In this document: one piece after another, positions 1-8,145 of the stretch
How positions within the stretch are numbered: position 1 is the first letter of the stretch
Layout: each line of letters begins with the position of its first letter
From: Chroococcidiopsidaceae cyanobacterium CP_BM_ER_R8_30
Lineage (GTDB): Bacteria > Cyanobacteriota > Cyanobacteriia > Cyanobacteriales > Chroococcidiopsidaceae
Reading direction: 5' to 3'
DNA length: 64,000 bases
Assembly (NCBI GenBank): GCA_019244235.1
Contig: JAFASY010000227.1
Span: 1-64,000 of the forward strand
The notes under the pieces: generated by a model
The model's database searches: none
What the model saw: the letters and a program-made list of their open reading frames with translations, nothing else
What the model was told of the DNA's origin: nothing
Translations under genes and position numbers: made by a program

Positions 1-939
1 CACAGCTGAGATTGGGAAAACGGGAGCCTGACTCATTTGACTCAACTGAGTTGCTAGCACCGCAACCTGGGACGTTTCTGAATCAATGGCATCAATTTTA
101 TTGAGTGCCAGAATTTGAGGGCGTTCGGCTAAGCCTCTTCCGTAGGCTTGTAATTCCTGCTGAATTGTGTTGTAGTTGCCTATTGGGTCATCACTATTGG
201 CATCAATTAGGTGCAGGAGTACTCGTGTCCGCTCGATGTGGCGTAAGAATTCATAACCTAGCCCTGCTCCCTGGTGAGCGCCAGCAATCAATCCAGGGAT
301 GTCGGCAAAAACGGTGCCGTCGCCAGTGGGTTTACGTACCACACCTAAATTTGGCACCAAGGTTGTGAAGGGGTAATCTGCCACCTTAGGTCGAGCTGAG
401 GATAATGCTGAAATGAGAGTAGATTTACCAGCATTCGGTAGCCCAATAATTCCCACCTCCGCTAAGAGCTTCAACTCCAACCGCAGTAGTCGTTGTTCTC
501 CTGGCAGTCCTGGTAAGGCATACTCCGGGGCACGGTTGCGATTGCTTAAGAAATGCTTGTTGCCTAGTCCGCCCTTCCCTCCTAGGGCAACACACAATGT
601 CTGCCCCGGCTGCACCAAATCGCCCAGAATCTCACCTGTTTCGGCTGCGTAGACAACAGTGCCACAGGGAAGTTCAATCTCGCAATCCTTCCCGGCAGCT
701 CCAGTGCGATTATTTGGTCCACCACGACCGCCGTCTTCAGCTTTAAAGTGGTGAGTATATCTAAAGTCGAGCAAGGTTTGTAGATGTTCTCCGGCAATGA
801 GGATAACGGAGCCACCTCGTCCCCCATTGCCACCAGATGGTCCACCAGCTGGCACATACTTTTCACGGCGAAAGGCGACAATTCCATCACCACCTTTCCC
901 CGCTTCAACTTCAATTTCGACTTGATCGATAAATTGCAT
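1..939 (-). CDS. obgE: GTPase Obg/CgtA (3' end outside window)
   Basis: Obg GTPases bind the large ribosomal subunit and link GTP level to ribosome assembly and stress. The reading frame starts at ATG 939 ([19 protein letters not shown]) and stays open for 313 codons to the window edge, so the C-terminus is missing. The N-terminal Obg fold is visible as glycine-rich stretches ([28 protein letters not shown]), followed by the GTPase domain with G1 GLPNAGKST near residue 165, G3 DIPGL and G4 NKID. Start and glycine pattern match the family exactly. The next gene downstream is not visible. Confidence 0.96.
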   Translation of the reverse strand, partial: MQFIDQVEIEVEAGKGGDGIVAFRREKYVPAGGPSGGNGGRGGSVILIAGEHLQTLLDFRYTHHFKAEDGGRGGPNNRTGAAGKDCEIELPCGTVVYAAETGEILGDLVQPGQTLCVALGGKGGLGNKHFLSNRNRAPEYALPGLPGEQRLLRLELKLLAEVGIIGLPNAGKSTLISALSSARPKVADYPFTTLVPNLGVVRKPTGDGTVFADIPGLIAGAHQGAGLGYEFLRHIERTRVLLHLIDANSDDPIGNYNTIQQELQAYGRGLAERPQILALNKIDAIDSETSQVAVLATQLSQMSQAPVFPISAV

Positions 940-983
940 AGCTTATTAGCTACTAGCTGTAGATAACACTGACTGCTGATGAT

Positions 984-1667
984 CTAGCAGTAAGCTGAAA
1001 CATCTTCTTTGCACTCCTCTGCCAAATAACATAGAGACCGAAAGCGTAAGCCAACTAGCTGTTCGTAAAGCGGATTGAGCTTGCACAGAGGCGGGATATG
1101 GACAATTTTATGACCAAAAAGTTTGATATCTCGCTCGAATGGACATTGGGCAGGAATCATTTTGCACAAGAATCTTGCTAGCCTGGGGTCATGAATTTCT
1201 AACCCGTCTAGCCATTTGCGGACAAAGTGCAAGGCATCGCGCTGAGCTTTAGTGGGTGCAGTAGCCAGGAGGCTAGATGGTTCACTAGGGTCGCATAAAG
1301 TGTGCTGTAAAGCTGCCAATACCTGCTGTGGCTGTTCCAAGGCTTGAGCATACTCGCGTAACAGGTGTGATTCACAGAGACTATAAATGCCATCAGCGAT
1401 CGCTACCATGACCGCTGTGCGTAAGAAATTTTCTGCGGCATTTGCATCTTGCCCTAACACACCTGCTAATTCTGCTGGCTGCATTGGTTCAAACGGAACT
1501 GGATTTAGGCTCAGGGATAGTTCATCCCGTGTGAAAGCAGCGATTAATTCCTGTTCTTGAGCACCGAAGTCGCCGTCTGCCCAAGCAATGGTTAGCAGTC
1601 CACGCAGCCAAGCTGCCATTTGCTCACTGGTGTAGGGAGATTTTACGACGCTCGTCATAGAGTTCAT
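984..1667 (-). CDS. TerB-like / Mo-dependent nitrogenase C-terminal domain protein
   Basis: This 227-residue protein has two parts. Residues 15-110 resemble the acidic helical TerB/DjlA fold (LLTIAWADGDFGAQEQELI). The last 70 residues (DPRLARFLCKMIPAQCPFER and a following NPLYEQLVGLRFRSLCYL) match the cyanobacterial family named after a C-terminal nitrogenase-associated domain (Pfam Mo-nitro_C, recognised from memory). Three or four conserved cysteines lie in this part. The family also occurs in genomes without nitrogenase, so it does not prove nitrogen fixation. It is followed closely by obgE on the same strand (44 bp gap). Function unknown. Confidence 0.8.
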   Translation of the reverse strand: MNSMTSVVKSPYTSEQMAAWLRGLLTIAWADGDFGAQEQELIAAFTRDELSLSLNPVPFEPMQPAELAGVLGQDANAAENFLRTAVMVAIADGIYSLCESHLLREYAQALEQPQQVLAALQHTLCDPSEPSSLLATAPTKAQRDALHFVRKWLDGLEIHDPRLARFLCKMIPAQCPFERDIKLFGHKIVHIPPLCKLNPLYEQLVGLRFRSLCYLAEECKEDVSAYC

Positions 1668-1760
1668 ATAAGTTTACGATCTGACATATTTATCCTAGCT
1701 CTGGTTATGGTGGAGTTGCCTGTAAACTAGAAAACCAATTGCCGACTTTAAGAGTATTTT

Positions 1761-2129
1761 ATGAGTCCACCAGAGTTGGGGCTGCTACTGCTCTCAATCC
1801 TAGCGAGCGTTGCTGGGCAGTTCTTTTTAAAAGCTGGGGCTTTGAAATTGGGCAAAGTCAACGCTGGTAATCTCAGCAGTCATGTTTTAGGTATACTCGC
1901 TACCCCAGAACTGCTGTTAGGTCTCACATGCTATGGATTGGGTGCAGTTGCCTATATTTTGCTCTTGACGCGGGTCAAACTTAGTATTGCGGCTCCCTGT
2001 GCTGCCCTAGTTTATGTGTTTGCAGTGCTAGTAGGCTGCTTCGTGTTTCGCGAACCAGTTCCCTTCTCCCGCTTGGTGGGGTTGGGGTTGATTATATGTG
2101 GTGTAGTGTTGGTAGTCTGGAAAAGTTAA
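1761..2129 (+). CDS. small EamA/SMR-like 4-TM membrane protein
   Basis: The 122-residue product is almost wholly hydrophobic with four predicted membrane helices, the size and pattern of half an EamA transporter or an EmrE-type SMR protein. The last helix pair carries FREPVPFSRLVGLGLIICGV, the usual end of an EamA repeat. Proteins of this kind in polysaccharide loci act as small drug/metabolite or undecaprenyl-sugar flippase subunits (ArnE/F-like). It is divergent from the gene at 984-1667 and its stop overlaps the convergent glycosyltransferase by 4 bp. Substrate cannot be read from the sequence. Confidence 0.75.
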   Translation: MSPPELGLLLLSILASVAGQFFLKAGALKLGKVNAGNLSSHVLGILATPELLLGLTCYGLGAVAYILLLTRVKLSIAAPCAALVYVFAVLVGCFVFREPVPFSRLVGLGLIICGVVLVVWKS

Positions 2130-3196
2130 AGGTAGCGCTTTAAAACTTCAGTGGTGGCAAGTCCGGTTTTAGCCCAACTAAATTGGCTAGCTCTAGCTAA
2201 ACCAAGGGTGGAAAGATGAGATTGCAATCCTGCATCGGTGGCTATGGCTTGCATAGCAGCAGTTATTTCTTGCACGTTGTAAGGGTTAACCAACAGTGCC
2301 GCATCCCCCGCAACTTCTGGCAAGGAGGCAAGGTTGGAGGTGATCACAGGAGTGCCACAAGCCATCGCTTCTAGAACGGGAAGACCAAATCCTTCCCAGA
2401 GGCTAGGAAAGACAAGCGCGATCGCACTGTTAAGGAGTTCTGGTAATTGACTGTAGGGAACGTAGTCGAAGAACTTAACTTGGGTGGTAATTCCTAGGTG
2501 TTCTGCACAAGCTTTGAGTACGGGTGTGTAGCGCCGATCTGTTGCACCTGCAATCCAGAGTTCGTAGTCGTGGCAACCAGGTAAGGCGGCGAAGGCGGTA
2601 ATGAGTCTTTCCAGGTTTTTGTAAGGATCTTGGCGACCAACATAGAGGAAGTAGTTTCGCCTGGGCAGGTTGAGATAGCGAAAGTGTTTGGCATCATGGG
2701 CGAGGAGGGTAGGGGTAATTTTGCTAGCGCTGATGTGGAAGAAGTCGATGATGTCTTCGGCAGTGGCAGTGGAGTTGCAGAGGATATGTTGAGCGCAGGC
2801 TAGGACTTGGGGGATGTAGTGGCGTTGGTAATGTGTCAGGGGTGAGAAGGGTTTGGGAAAGCGCAGGGCAATCAGATCGTGGACAGTGACAATGTAGCGG
2901 CAGTTGGCAACTAAGGGGGCTTCGGGGACAGGGGAAAACAAGAGGCGTGATCGCAATTTTTGGTAAATGCGTGGCAGTTCCATCTGAGTCCACAACAGAC
3001 GTTGGAAATGACCCCTTGTGCCTTGATCGGGGGTAAGATGGGGTGGGACGGGGTAGCAGGTAGAGTGATCAAACCTTTGTGAAGTCAGTAAGGTTGGGTT
3101 GAGAGACTGAAGGTGAGGAATTAAATTAGTTGCGTAGGTTGCAATCCCTGTTGGTTTTGGGATGAGAAAAGCTAGGTTAACCAGTACTGGATTCAT
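2126..3196 (-). CDS. GT4-family glycosyltransferase
   Basis: A GT-B fold retaining glycosyltransferase of about 356 residues. The C-terminal half carries the nucleotide-sugar signature: [17 protein letters not shown], then the EX7E motif in [11 protein letters not shown] and [19 protein letters not shown]. The N-terminal half has the glycine-containing acceptor-side motif [14 protein letters not shown] at 3196 is preferred to the TTG one codon upstream. It is the last gene of the minus-strand polysaccharide locus and is separated from the rest by about 280 bp holding a PEP-CTERM-like fragment. It probably adds a hexose to the exported glycan; donor and acceptor are unknown. Confidence 0.9.
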   Translation of the reverse strand: MNPVLVNLAFLIPKPTGIATYATNLIPHLQSLNPTLLTSQRFDHSTCYPVPPHLTPDQGTRGHFQRLLWTQMELPRIYQKLRSRLLFSPVPEAPLVANCRYIVTVHDLIALRFPKPFSPLTHYQRHYIPQVLACAQHILCNSTATAEDIIDFFHISASKITPTLLAHDAKHFRYLNLPRRNYFLYVGRQDPYKNLERLITAFAALPGCHDYELWIAGATDRRYTPVLKACAEHLGITTQVKFFDYVPYSQLPELLNSAIALVFPSLWEGFGLPVLEAMACGTPVITSNLASLPEVAGDAALLVNPYNVQEITAAMQAIATDAGLQSHLSTLGLARASQFSWAKTGLATTEVLKRYL

Positions 3197-3294
3197 CAAA
3201 TTTCTGACGGAGGAAAGTCAAGACTTCGGCGATCACCCTGAGTCTTTAGTGATGTGCAATACCTCTTTTCCTGGCATAGGGACGGAGTTAGAAA

Positions 3295-3435
3295 ATGATT
3301 TTGGTGTTATTTCATGATGTAGAGGGAGGAACAGTTTTTGTACAATCTCAATCTGTTCCCGAACCCCTCACCACTGCGGGCACAGTATTAGCTGGTGCTA
3401 TCGGTTGGCTGAAGAGAAAGGTAGCAACCCGATGA
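3295..3435 (+). pseudogene. PEP-CTERM-like C-terminal fragment
   Basis: A 46-codon frame beginning at ATG 3295 and ending at TGA 3433-3435 closes with SVPEPLTTAGTVLAGAIGWL followed by KRK. This is the layout of a PEP-CTERM sorting tail: VPEP, a hydrophobic helix and a basic end. An in-frame TAG lies directly upstream of the ATG and no signal peptide or body precedes it, so it looks like the surviving tail of a broken gene, opposite in strand to the surrounding locus. Chance resemblance is possible with so short a frame. Confidence 0.45.
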
Positions 3436-3472
3436 ATCGAGCAGGACTACAAACGGAGGTATTTCACAAGCT

Positions 3473-4081
3473 CTACTTTGCAGTTACAGTGACAGGAAAT
3501 TTCGGGGCTTGAGCACCTGCATCGTTGAACCAAGTCACACCCTCTTGTACCATTGTTAAAACCAAATTGTATTTTCCTGGTTTGTTAGGGAATTTGATAA
3601 CCGCATTCAGTTTTTCTGAGTGTAATGGAGCTAAGCTTTGCGGTAAAGGAGTACGCTCACCATTGAAGACGACTCTAGTCCCTCGCGAATCATACCAGTT
3701 ATAGGAAAGGTCTACAAGATTTGCGCCTACATTATTCCAGACGAAATTGCTAGTATTTTTTACAGTAACTGGTAGTTTTATTGTTGAGTCAACCTTACCA
3801 GATTTTGGTGGGTTTGGGACTTGAATTTGTTGAGCAAATACTTTGTGTTCTGAAGCGGGAGTGTTAGCGGCTGGAGAACCAGTGGTTCCTGCAGGTGAGG
3901 ATGAAGTAGTTGAAGGTGAAGGTGAGGTCTCTGTAGGTGAGGATGAAGCAGTTGAAGGTGAGGTCTCTGTAGATGAGGTTGTAGGCGAAGTTGAACTGCT
4001 TGTCGTGTTTGGGTTGCCGGAACAAGCAGCTAATGCAACAGCCAGTGCGGAAATGAACAAAGTTTTCCTGAGATAAAGCAT
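3473..4081 (-). CDS. lipoprotein with Ser/Thr/Pro linker and beta-domain shared with the GT-C-like protein
   Basis: The 202-residue product starts with a lipoprotein signal: a basic N-end, a hydrophobic stretch and the lipobox LAAC with Cys20. Residues about 21-80 are a low-complexity Ser/Thr/Pro/Glu linker. The last 110 residues form a compact beta-rich domain (LPVTVKNTSNFVWNNVG, then GERTPLPQSLAP, LVLTMVQEGVTWFNDAG). The same domain ends the membrane protein at 5276-7381, with roughly half of the residues identical. It is therefore probably an envelope-anchored protein with a carbohydrate- or partner-binding module serving the neighbouring glycan pathway. Function is inferred from context only. 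Confidence 0.72.
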   Translation of the reverse strand: MLYLRKTLFISALAVALAACSGNPNTTSSSTSPTTSSTETSPSTASSSPTETSPSPSTTSSSPAGTTGSPAANTPASEHKVFAQQIQVPNPPKSGKVDSTIKLPVTVKNTSNFVWNNVGANLVDLSYNWYDSRGTRVVFNGERTPLPQSLAPLHSEKLNAVIKFPNKPGKYNLVLTMVQEGVTWFNDAGAQAPKFPVTVTAK

Positions 4082-4180
4082 GATTGTCAGCGAAACTATA
4101 TTGAGTCTGAGATGTCATCAATTGGTTATTAATCACTCCTGACAAACACCTGTTTTACAGTAGAGGAGTGACTCAAAGGT

Positions 4181-4223
4181 CAGCCGGATTAAAACTCCGG
4201 CTGCTGCTTTAAGCAAGCTCAAA
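4181..4223. repeat. palindromic element, family 2 copy (CAGCCGG...CCGGCTG)
   Basis: The hairpin CAGCCGG-attaaaact-CCGGCTG lies between gmd and the lipoprotein gene and is followed by AAGCAAGCTCAA, the tail seen in the larger palindromic elements. A close relative of the hairpin overlaps the end of the DUF2862 gene at 22005-22052. Confidence 0.6.
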
Positions 4224-4278
4224 TAGATAGCCAGAAAGCCTTTACTCCACTATATAAAGGTGCCCAATTTTGACGCAA

Positions 4279-5265
4279 TTATATTAGCACACCGTTGCCA
4301 CACTCCTTGCGTAACTCCTTTAAATCGTACTCGACCATTAATTCAACGAGTTGTTCAAAGGAGTATTGAGGCTTCCAATCAAGCTGAGTCTGAATTTTAT
4401 TAATACAGCCTACTAACTGCACTGGTTCATCTGGTCGGTAAAAGGCAGGATCGACAGAGACATAGTCCTGCCACTTGAGGCTAACGCAGCTGAAGGCACA
4501 TTCTACTAACTCTCTGACGGAGTAAGTTCTGCCGCTAGCGATGATGTAGTCATCAGGTTGTTCCTGCTGAAGCATCAACCACATGCCATAGACAGCGTCT
4601 TTGGCATAGCACCAGTCACGACGGGCATCTAAATTACCTAGTTTCAGTTCTTTAGCAAGTCCAAGCTTGATGGCAGCAGCACCGCGAGTGATTTTACGAA
4701 AAACAAATTCTGTACCGCGTCGAGGTGATTCATGGGTGTACGTGATGCCACAGCAGGCATAAAGGTTGTATCTTTGCCGATAGTTGACAGTCATCCAGTG
4801 AGCATAGGCTTTAGCAACACCATAGGGGTTACGAGGGCGGAAAGCAGTACGTTCTGTTTGAGGTGACTCATCGGGTTGCCCAAAAACCTCGCTACTAGAG
4901 GCTTGATAAAATCGGGCATCCGGCTTACAGCGCCGGATGGATTCTAATAGACGAGAAACACCAAGAGCAGTGTATTCTGCCGTGAGGGCTGGCTGTGTCC
5001 AGGAAGTGGGAACGTAGCTCTGGGAGGCGAGGTTATAGATCTCGTCCGGTTGGGCTTCGACGATGGCATCCATCAGTGAACATTGATCTAGGAGATCGCC
5101 AGAGAGAATCTGAACGTCGTTACTGAGATGGCTGATGCGATCGCTTTTATCAGAACTAGAGCGGCGGACTAAGCCAAAGACTTTATAACCCTTTGCTACC
5201 AGAATTTCGGCTAGATAGGAACCATCTTGACCTGTCAACCCTGTAATCAGTGCTTTTCTTGCCAC
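4279..5265 (-). CDS. gmd: GDP-mannose 4,6-dehydratase
   Basis: An extended short-chain dehydrogenase converting GDP-D-mannose to GDP-4-keto-6-deoxy-D-mannose, the precursor of fucose, rhamnose and related sugars. It has the NAD(P)-binding TGLTGQDGSYLAE at its start, ASSSEVFGQP with the catalytic acidic residue, the YGVAK catalytic Tyr/Lys pair and the family mark HESPRRG. I choose GTG 5265 (giving MARKALITGLTGQDG). A longer frame from ATG 5331 exists but would overlap the upstream gene, which stops at 5276, and would add residues absent from the family. The 328-residue length is normal. No later-step gene (fcl, rmd) is present in the window, so the final sugar is open. Confidence 0.9.
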   Translation of the reverse strand: MARKALITGLTGQDGSYLAEILVAKGYKVFGLVRRSSSDKSDRISHLSNDVQILSGDLLDQCSLMDAIVEAQPDEIYNLASQSYVPTSWTQPALTAEYTALGVSRLLESIRRCKPDARFYQASSSEVFGQPDESPQTERTAFRPRNPYGVAKAYAHWMTVNYRQRYNLYACCGITYTHESPRRGTEFVFRKITRGAAAIKLGLAKELKLGNLDARRDWCYAKDAVYGMWLMLQQEQPDDYIIASGRTYSVRELVECAFSCVSLKWQDYVSVDPAFYRPDEPVQLVGCINKIQTQLDWKPQYSFEQLVELMVEYDLKELRKECGNGVLI

Positions 5266-5275
5266 GGTTTTGTCT

Positions 5276-7381
5276 CTAGGGTGAAGTAACTGTGATCGGA
5301 ATTTTTGGAGATCCTGCACCTTTATCATCAAACCATGCCACCATCTCCTGTACCATTGTTAAATTCAAAGTGTAACTTCCTGCTTGGCTAGGTGTTTTGA
5401 CAACTGCATTTAATGCAACTGCCTCTTCAGGAACGACAGCATGAGGTAGTGGTGTCCGAACATTGTTCCCACTAAAAACTTTTCCACTATCGTCTACCCA
5501 GTGGTAAGAAAAATCTGTTGGAGAAGCTCCTGTAGGAGACCATAAAAAGTTGCTTGTATTTTTTACGAAGACTGGTAGTTCTATAGTGACATCAGGTTCA
5601 ACAAGTGTTGGAGGTTCTAAAACGTTAATTTCTTGAGAAAAGATTTTTGGTAACGGTAGCTGAAGTGTGTAGGATGTAAAACTTCCCACAGGGCTGATGT
5701 TTCTAGCTATCGAGTACTCAGATAGCACTTCATCAGACAATTTTAGAGAACTGGGAGATATCATGCATAAGTGCCCCTTCTCTCCTTCTCCTAACCAGTA
5801 GGCAACCTGAGCTGTATCCATTGACTGCATCATATCGCCGCTGTATTCTGGTGGAGCTTTACCACTATAACCATTGATAACTGGAACATTAGCTCCAATA
5901 CCAGCCCACATAGCAGTCAGCTGGTCGATCACAAATGGTACTTGAGGATTTAATAACACATATGCAACATTACAGTCTTTCTGCATCAGTGTTTGGATAT
6001 CTGCTACTTCCCTTAAGTACGGTGCTTTTTCATAGCTAGGCGAACCTAAAACAATTTGTTCGGCTATGCCTAAAATCAAAAGTAAACTCACTAAGGCAGA
6101 GCTTAATCTTCTTCTAACGATCGCTGTACGTAATAGGGAATCGAAACTCACTATTACAGCGATTAACAGATAGAAATAAGCAACCGTCCAGACTCTCGTT
6201 ACCGATCTAATTGCTTTAGCTCCAGGTACAACTTCATAGACTATCCTCCAGAGTGACAGTCCAGATGGTAAGCGTAGCGAAAGGATGAAAAGTATGACAA
6301 AGACTATTAAGCAAGCTTGAATCAGCAAAAATCTTTCCACTGTGAGCAGCTTTTTGAACCGGAGTAAGGTTAGTAAAGAAAATCCAGTGAGTAAGATTAT
6401 GCTGATACCAGCAAAGAGATGGTGTTCTGGTACTGCGGGCAAACCCTCAGAGAGCCGAGATAGTAGAGGTGACCAAAGACCGATACCTTCTGGAACTGAG
6501 AACCAGGAAGCTAATCTTGGAAGCATAGTATCTATCTCTGAGTAAGACCTTGCCCCTATAACTCGCATGATTTCTACATAGGGGAACAAAGTCAGGCTCA
6601 TTAAGCCTAGCCAGACTAAAACAATTGCGATCGCTGCTTTATAGCGACTACGACAATATCTAATTAATCTAGTTCGAGCTGATAAATCTAAAATGTAAAC
6701 TATGCCAAAAAAGATGATTGAGCTAAATAGCCAGAACCATCCTAAGTATATTCCTGCCAATACTTGCAGATATGTTAGCAACAATAGTAAAGCAAGCCGC
6801 TTGCTAGTTGGGTACTTGACAAATTCCCATCCGACTAGAAATGCTAAAGGAGTAAAGAACTGAGGCAGGAGCTGGGCATGACTGAGCTGACCGATTCTAG
6901 GCATGCTAAAAGCGAATAGAAAAGCCCCGAATGCGCTGAGCAAGTGGCTTACTCGATAGTGCCGCAGCAGGACAACAAAGCTAGCGAAACACAGTATAGC
7001 GGCGGCGATCACCCATAGCTGAAACGCTGTTGTTGGCGGTAAAAATGTCCTAAATCCCCAATAGATCGGGGCGGAACCGAACAAATTATCTGAGAGGGCT
7101 AGGACATTTTTGAAAGGGTAGAAAAATGCTGGTGACCATAACTCGCCAATATAGTTTCTATTAGAAAGAAGTTGAAATGAATGTTCCAGAAAATAATTAT
7201 TTACCCGAGTATCTCCTGGGTCAGTTTGCATGCGCTCGAAACCAGATAGCAGCGTCGGGTTGAATAAGTTAAATACTCCTATCCCGCAAACAACTAAGTA
7301 AAGAGAAATTCGAGAAAAATCTGTAAGAGTGATTTTTCTAAAAGAGAAGGAGAAAATATTTTTATCTTTAGTATTTTTCAT
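5276..7381 (-). CDS. multi-TM GT-C/YfhO-like membrane protein with C-terminal beta-domain
   Basis: The 701-residue product has about ten to twelve membrane helices in residues 20-450. The first long periplasmic loop carries TDPGDTRVNNYFLEH, an acidic loop like that of GT-C glycosyltransferases. A soluble periplasmic part follows, and the last 110 residues are the beta-domain also found in the lipoprotein at 3473-4081 (VFVKNTSNFLW, RTPLPHAVVP, LNLTMVQEMVAWFDDKG). GAGGAG stands three bases before ATG 7381. A polyprenyl-phosphate-sugar-dependent transferase acting outside the membrane is the likely role, perhaps using the lipid-linked sugar made by the neighbouring GT2. It could also be a non-enzymatic YfhO-type protein. 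Confidence 0.65.
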   Translation of the reverse strand: MKNTKDKNIFSFSFRKITLTDFSRISLYLVVCGIGVFNLFNPTLLSGFERMQTDPGDTRVNNYFLEHSFQLLSNRNYIGELWSPAFFYPFKNVLALSDNLFGSAPIYWGFRTFLPPTTAFQLWVIAAAILCFASFVVLLRHYRVSHLLSAFGAFLFAFSMPRIGQLSHAQLLPQFFTPLAFLVGWEFVKYPTSKRLALLLLLTYLQVLAGIYLGWFWLFSSIIFFGIVYILDLSARTRLIRYCRSRYKAAIAIVLVWLGLMSLTLFPYVEIMRVIGARSYSEIDTMLPRLASWFSVPEGIGLWSPLLSRLSEGLPAVPEHHLFAGISIILLTGFSLLTLLRFKKLLTVERFLLIQACLIVFVILFILSLRLPSGLSLWRIVYEVVPGAKAIRSVTRVWTVAYFYLLIAVIVSFDSLLRTAIVRRRLSSALVSLLLILGIAEQIVLGSPSYEKAPYLREVADIQTLMQKDCNVAYVLLNPQVPFVIDQLTAMWAGIGANVPVINGYSGKAPPEYSGDMMQSMDTAQVAYWLGEGEKGHLCMISPSSLKLSDEVLSEYSIARNISPVGSFTSYTLQLPLPKIFSQEINVLEPPTLVEPDVTIELPVFVKNTSNFLWSPTGASPTDFSYHWVDDSGKVFSGNNVRTPLPHAVVPEEAVALNAVVKTPSQAGSYTLNLTMVQEMVAWFDDKGAGSPKIPITVTSP

Positions 7382-7397
7382 GCACTCCTCTACTCTC

Positions 7398-8086
7398 TTA
7401 TGACAATAAGTTGTATTTCAAAATACATATAATTGCTCTAAATCCATCTTTCAAGCTAATTTTTTTCCTTCTTTGTAAGTACGTTCATAGTAAGATATAC
7501 TTACCTCAAAAATACGACATCCCATTTTTGCAACTTTTGCGGTTATTTCAGGTTCAAAGCCAAATCTATTCTCTTGAATTTTAATAGATTGAATAACTTC
7601 GCGCTTAAAAGCTTTATAGCAAGTTTCCATATCAGTAAGATTAATATTGGTCAGCATGTTGGAAAGGGTTGTGAGAAATAGGTTTCCTAGCATGTGCCAA
7701 TAGTAGACAACTCTATGCGGGTTGCCGCCACAAAAGCGCGATCCAAATACGACATCAGCTTTACCTTTAAGAATAGGCTCAATGAGTAGAGGATACTCAT
7801 TAGGGTCGTACTCAAGATCGACGTCTTGAACAACTACAATGTCTCCAGTTGCGGCTGCAAATCCTGTACTTAAAGCAGCTCTCTTGCCTCGATTCTTTTG
7901 ATGATAAAAAACCTTATCTACCTGAGATTCTATTTTTGATCTTAAGAGTTCTCTTGTCCCATCAGTTGAACGGTCATCAACCACAATGATTTCTATATCT
8001 TTAACAGGAGACGCTTTAACAGCTTCAATAACTTTACAAATCGTTCCTAGTTCATTAAAGCAAGGTATCACAACAGTCAGTTTCAT
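7398..8086 (-). CDS. GT2 polyprenyl-phosphate-mannose synthase-like transferase, apparent frameshift near the 3' end
   Basis: A dolichol/polyprenyl-phosphate hexose synthase-like GT2: TVVIPCFNELGTI, IIVVDDRSTDGT, NRGKRAALSTGF, VVVQDVDLEYDP and GSRFCGGNPHR. ATG 8086 is preferred to GTG 8101 (AAGGTGAG stands just before it). The zero frame stops at TGA 7453-7451 after KEGKKLA. Seven A residues (7466-7460 read on the minus strand) form A AAA AAA in the zero frame just before the stop. Reading on in the -1 frame gives KISLKDGFRAIICILKYNLL and ends at TAA 7400-7398, which matches the usual GKKI-WKDG-FRA end of this family. I give the range to the restored stop. Cause: programmed shift, transcript slippage, mutation or a homopolymer error. 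Confidence 0.82.
7460..7466 (-). other. A AAA AAA slippery heptamer at frame break
   Basis: On the minus strand the codons read GGA AAA AAA TTA, so the seven A residues have the phase of a canonical -1 slippery site. The TGA stop follows two codons later. Seven A residues are also enough for polymerase slippage and are a common place for sequencing errors. Confidence 0.5.
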
Positions 8087-8145
8087 CTCACCTTCACACA
8101 CCTAATTCTCCATTAAAGCTAATTTGAAGCGGATTACTTGAGTAG

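Noticed and set aside
984-1667. Evidence for nitrogen fixation
   Set aside because: The Mo-nitrogenase C-terminal domain occurs in many cyanobacteria without nif genes, and none are in the window.
3843-4076. Plus-strand frame rich in Gly/Glu/Val
   Set aside because: It is the antisense of the Ser/Thr/Pro linker of the lipoprotein; low complexity keeps both strands open.
5276-5331. Long overlap of gmd with the upstream GT-C-like gene
   Set aside because: A GTG start at 5265 gives the family N-terminus and removes the overlap.
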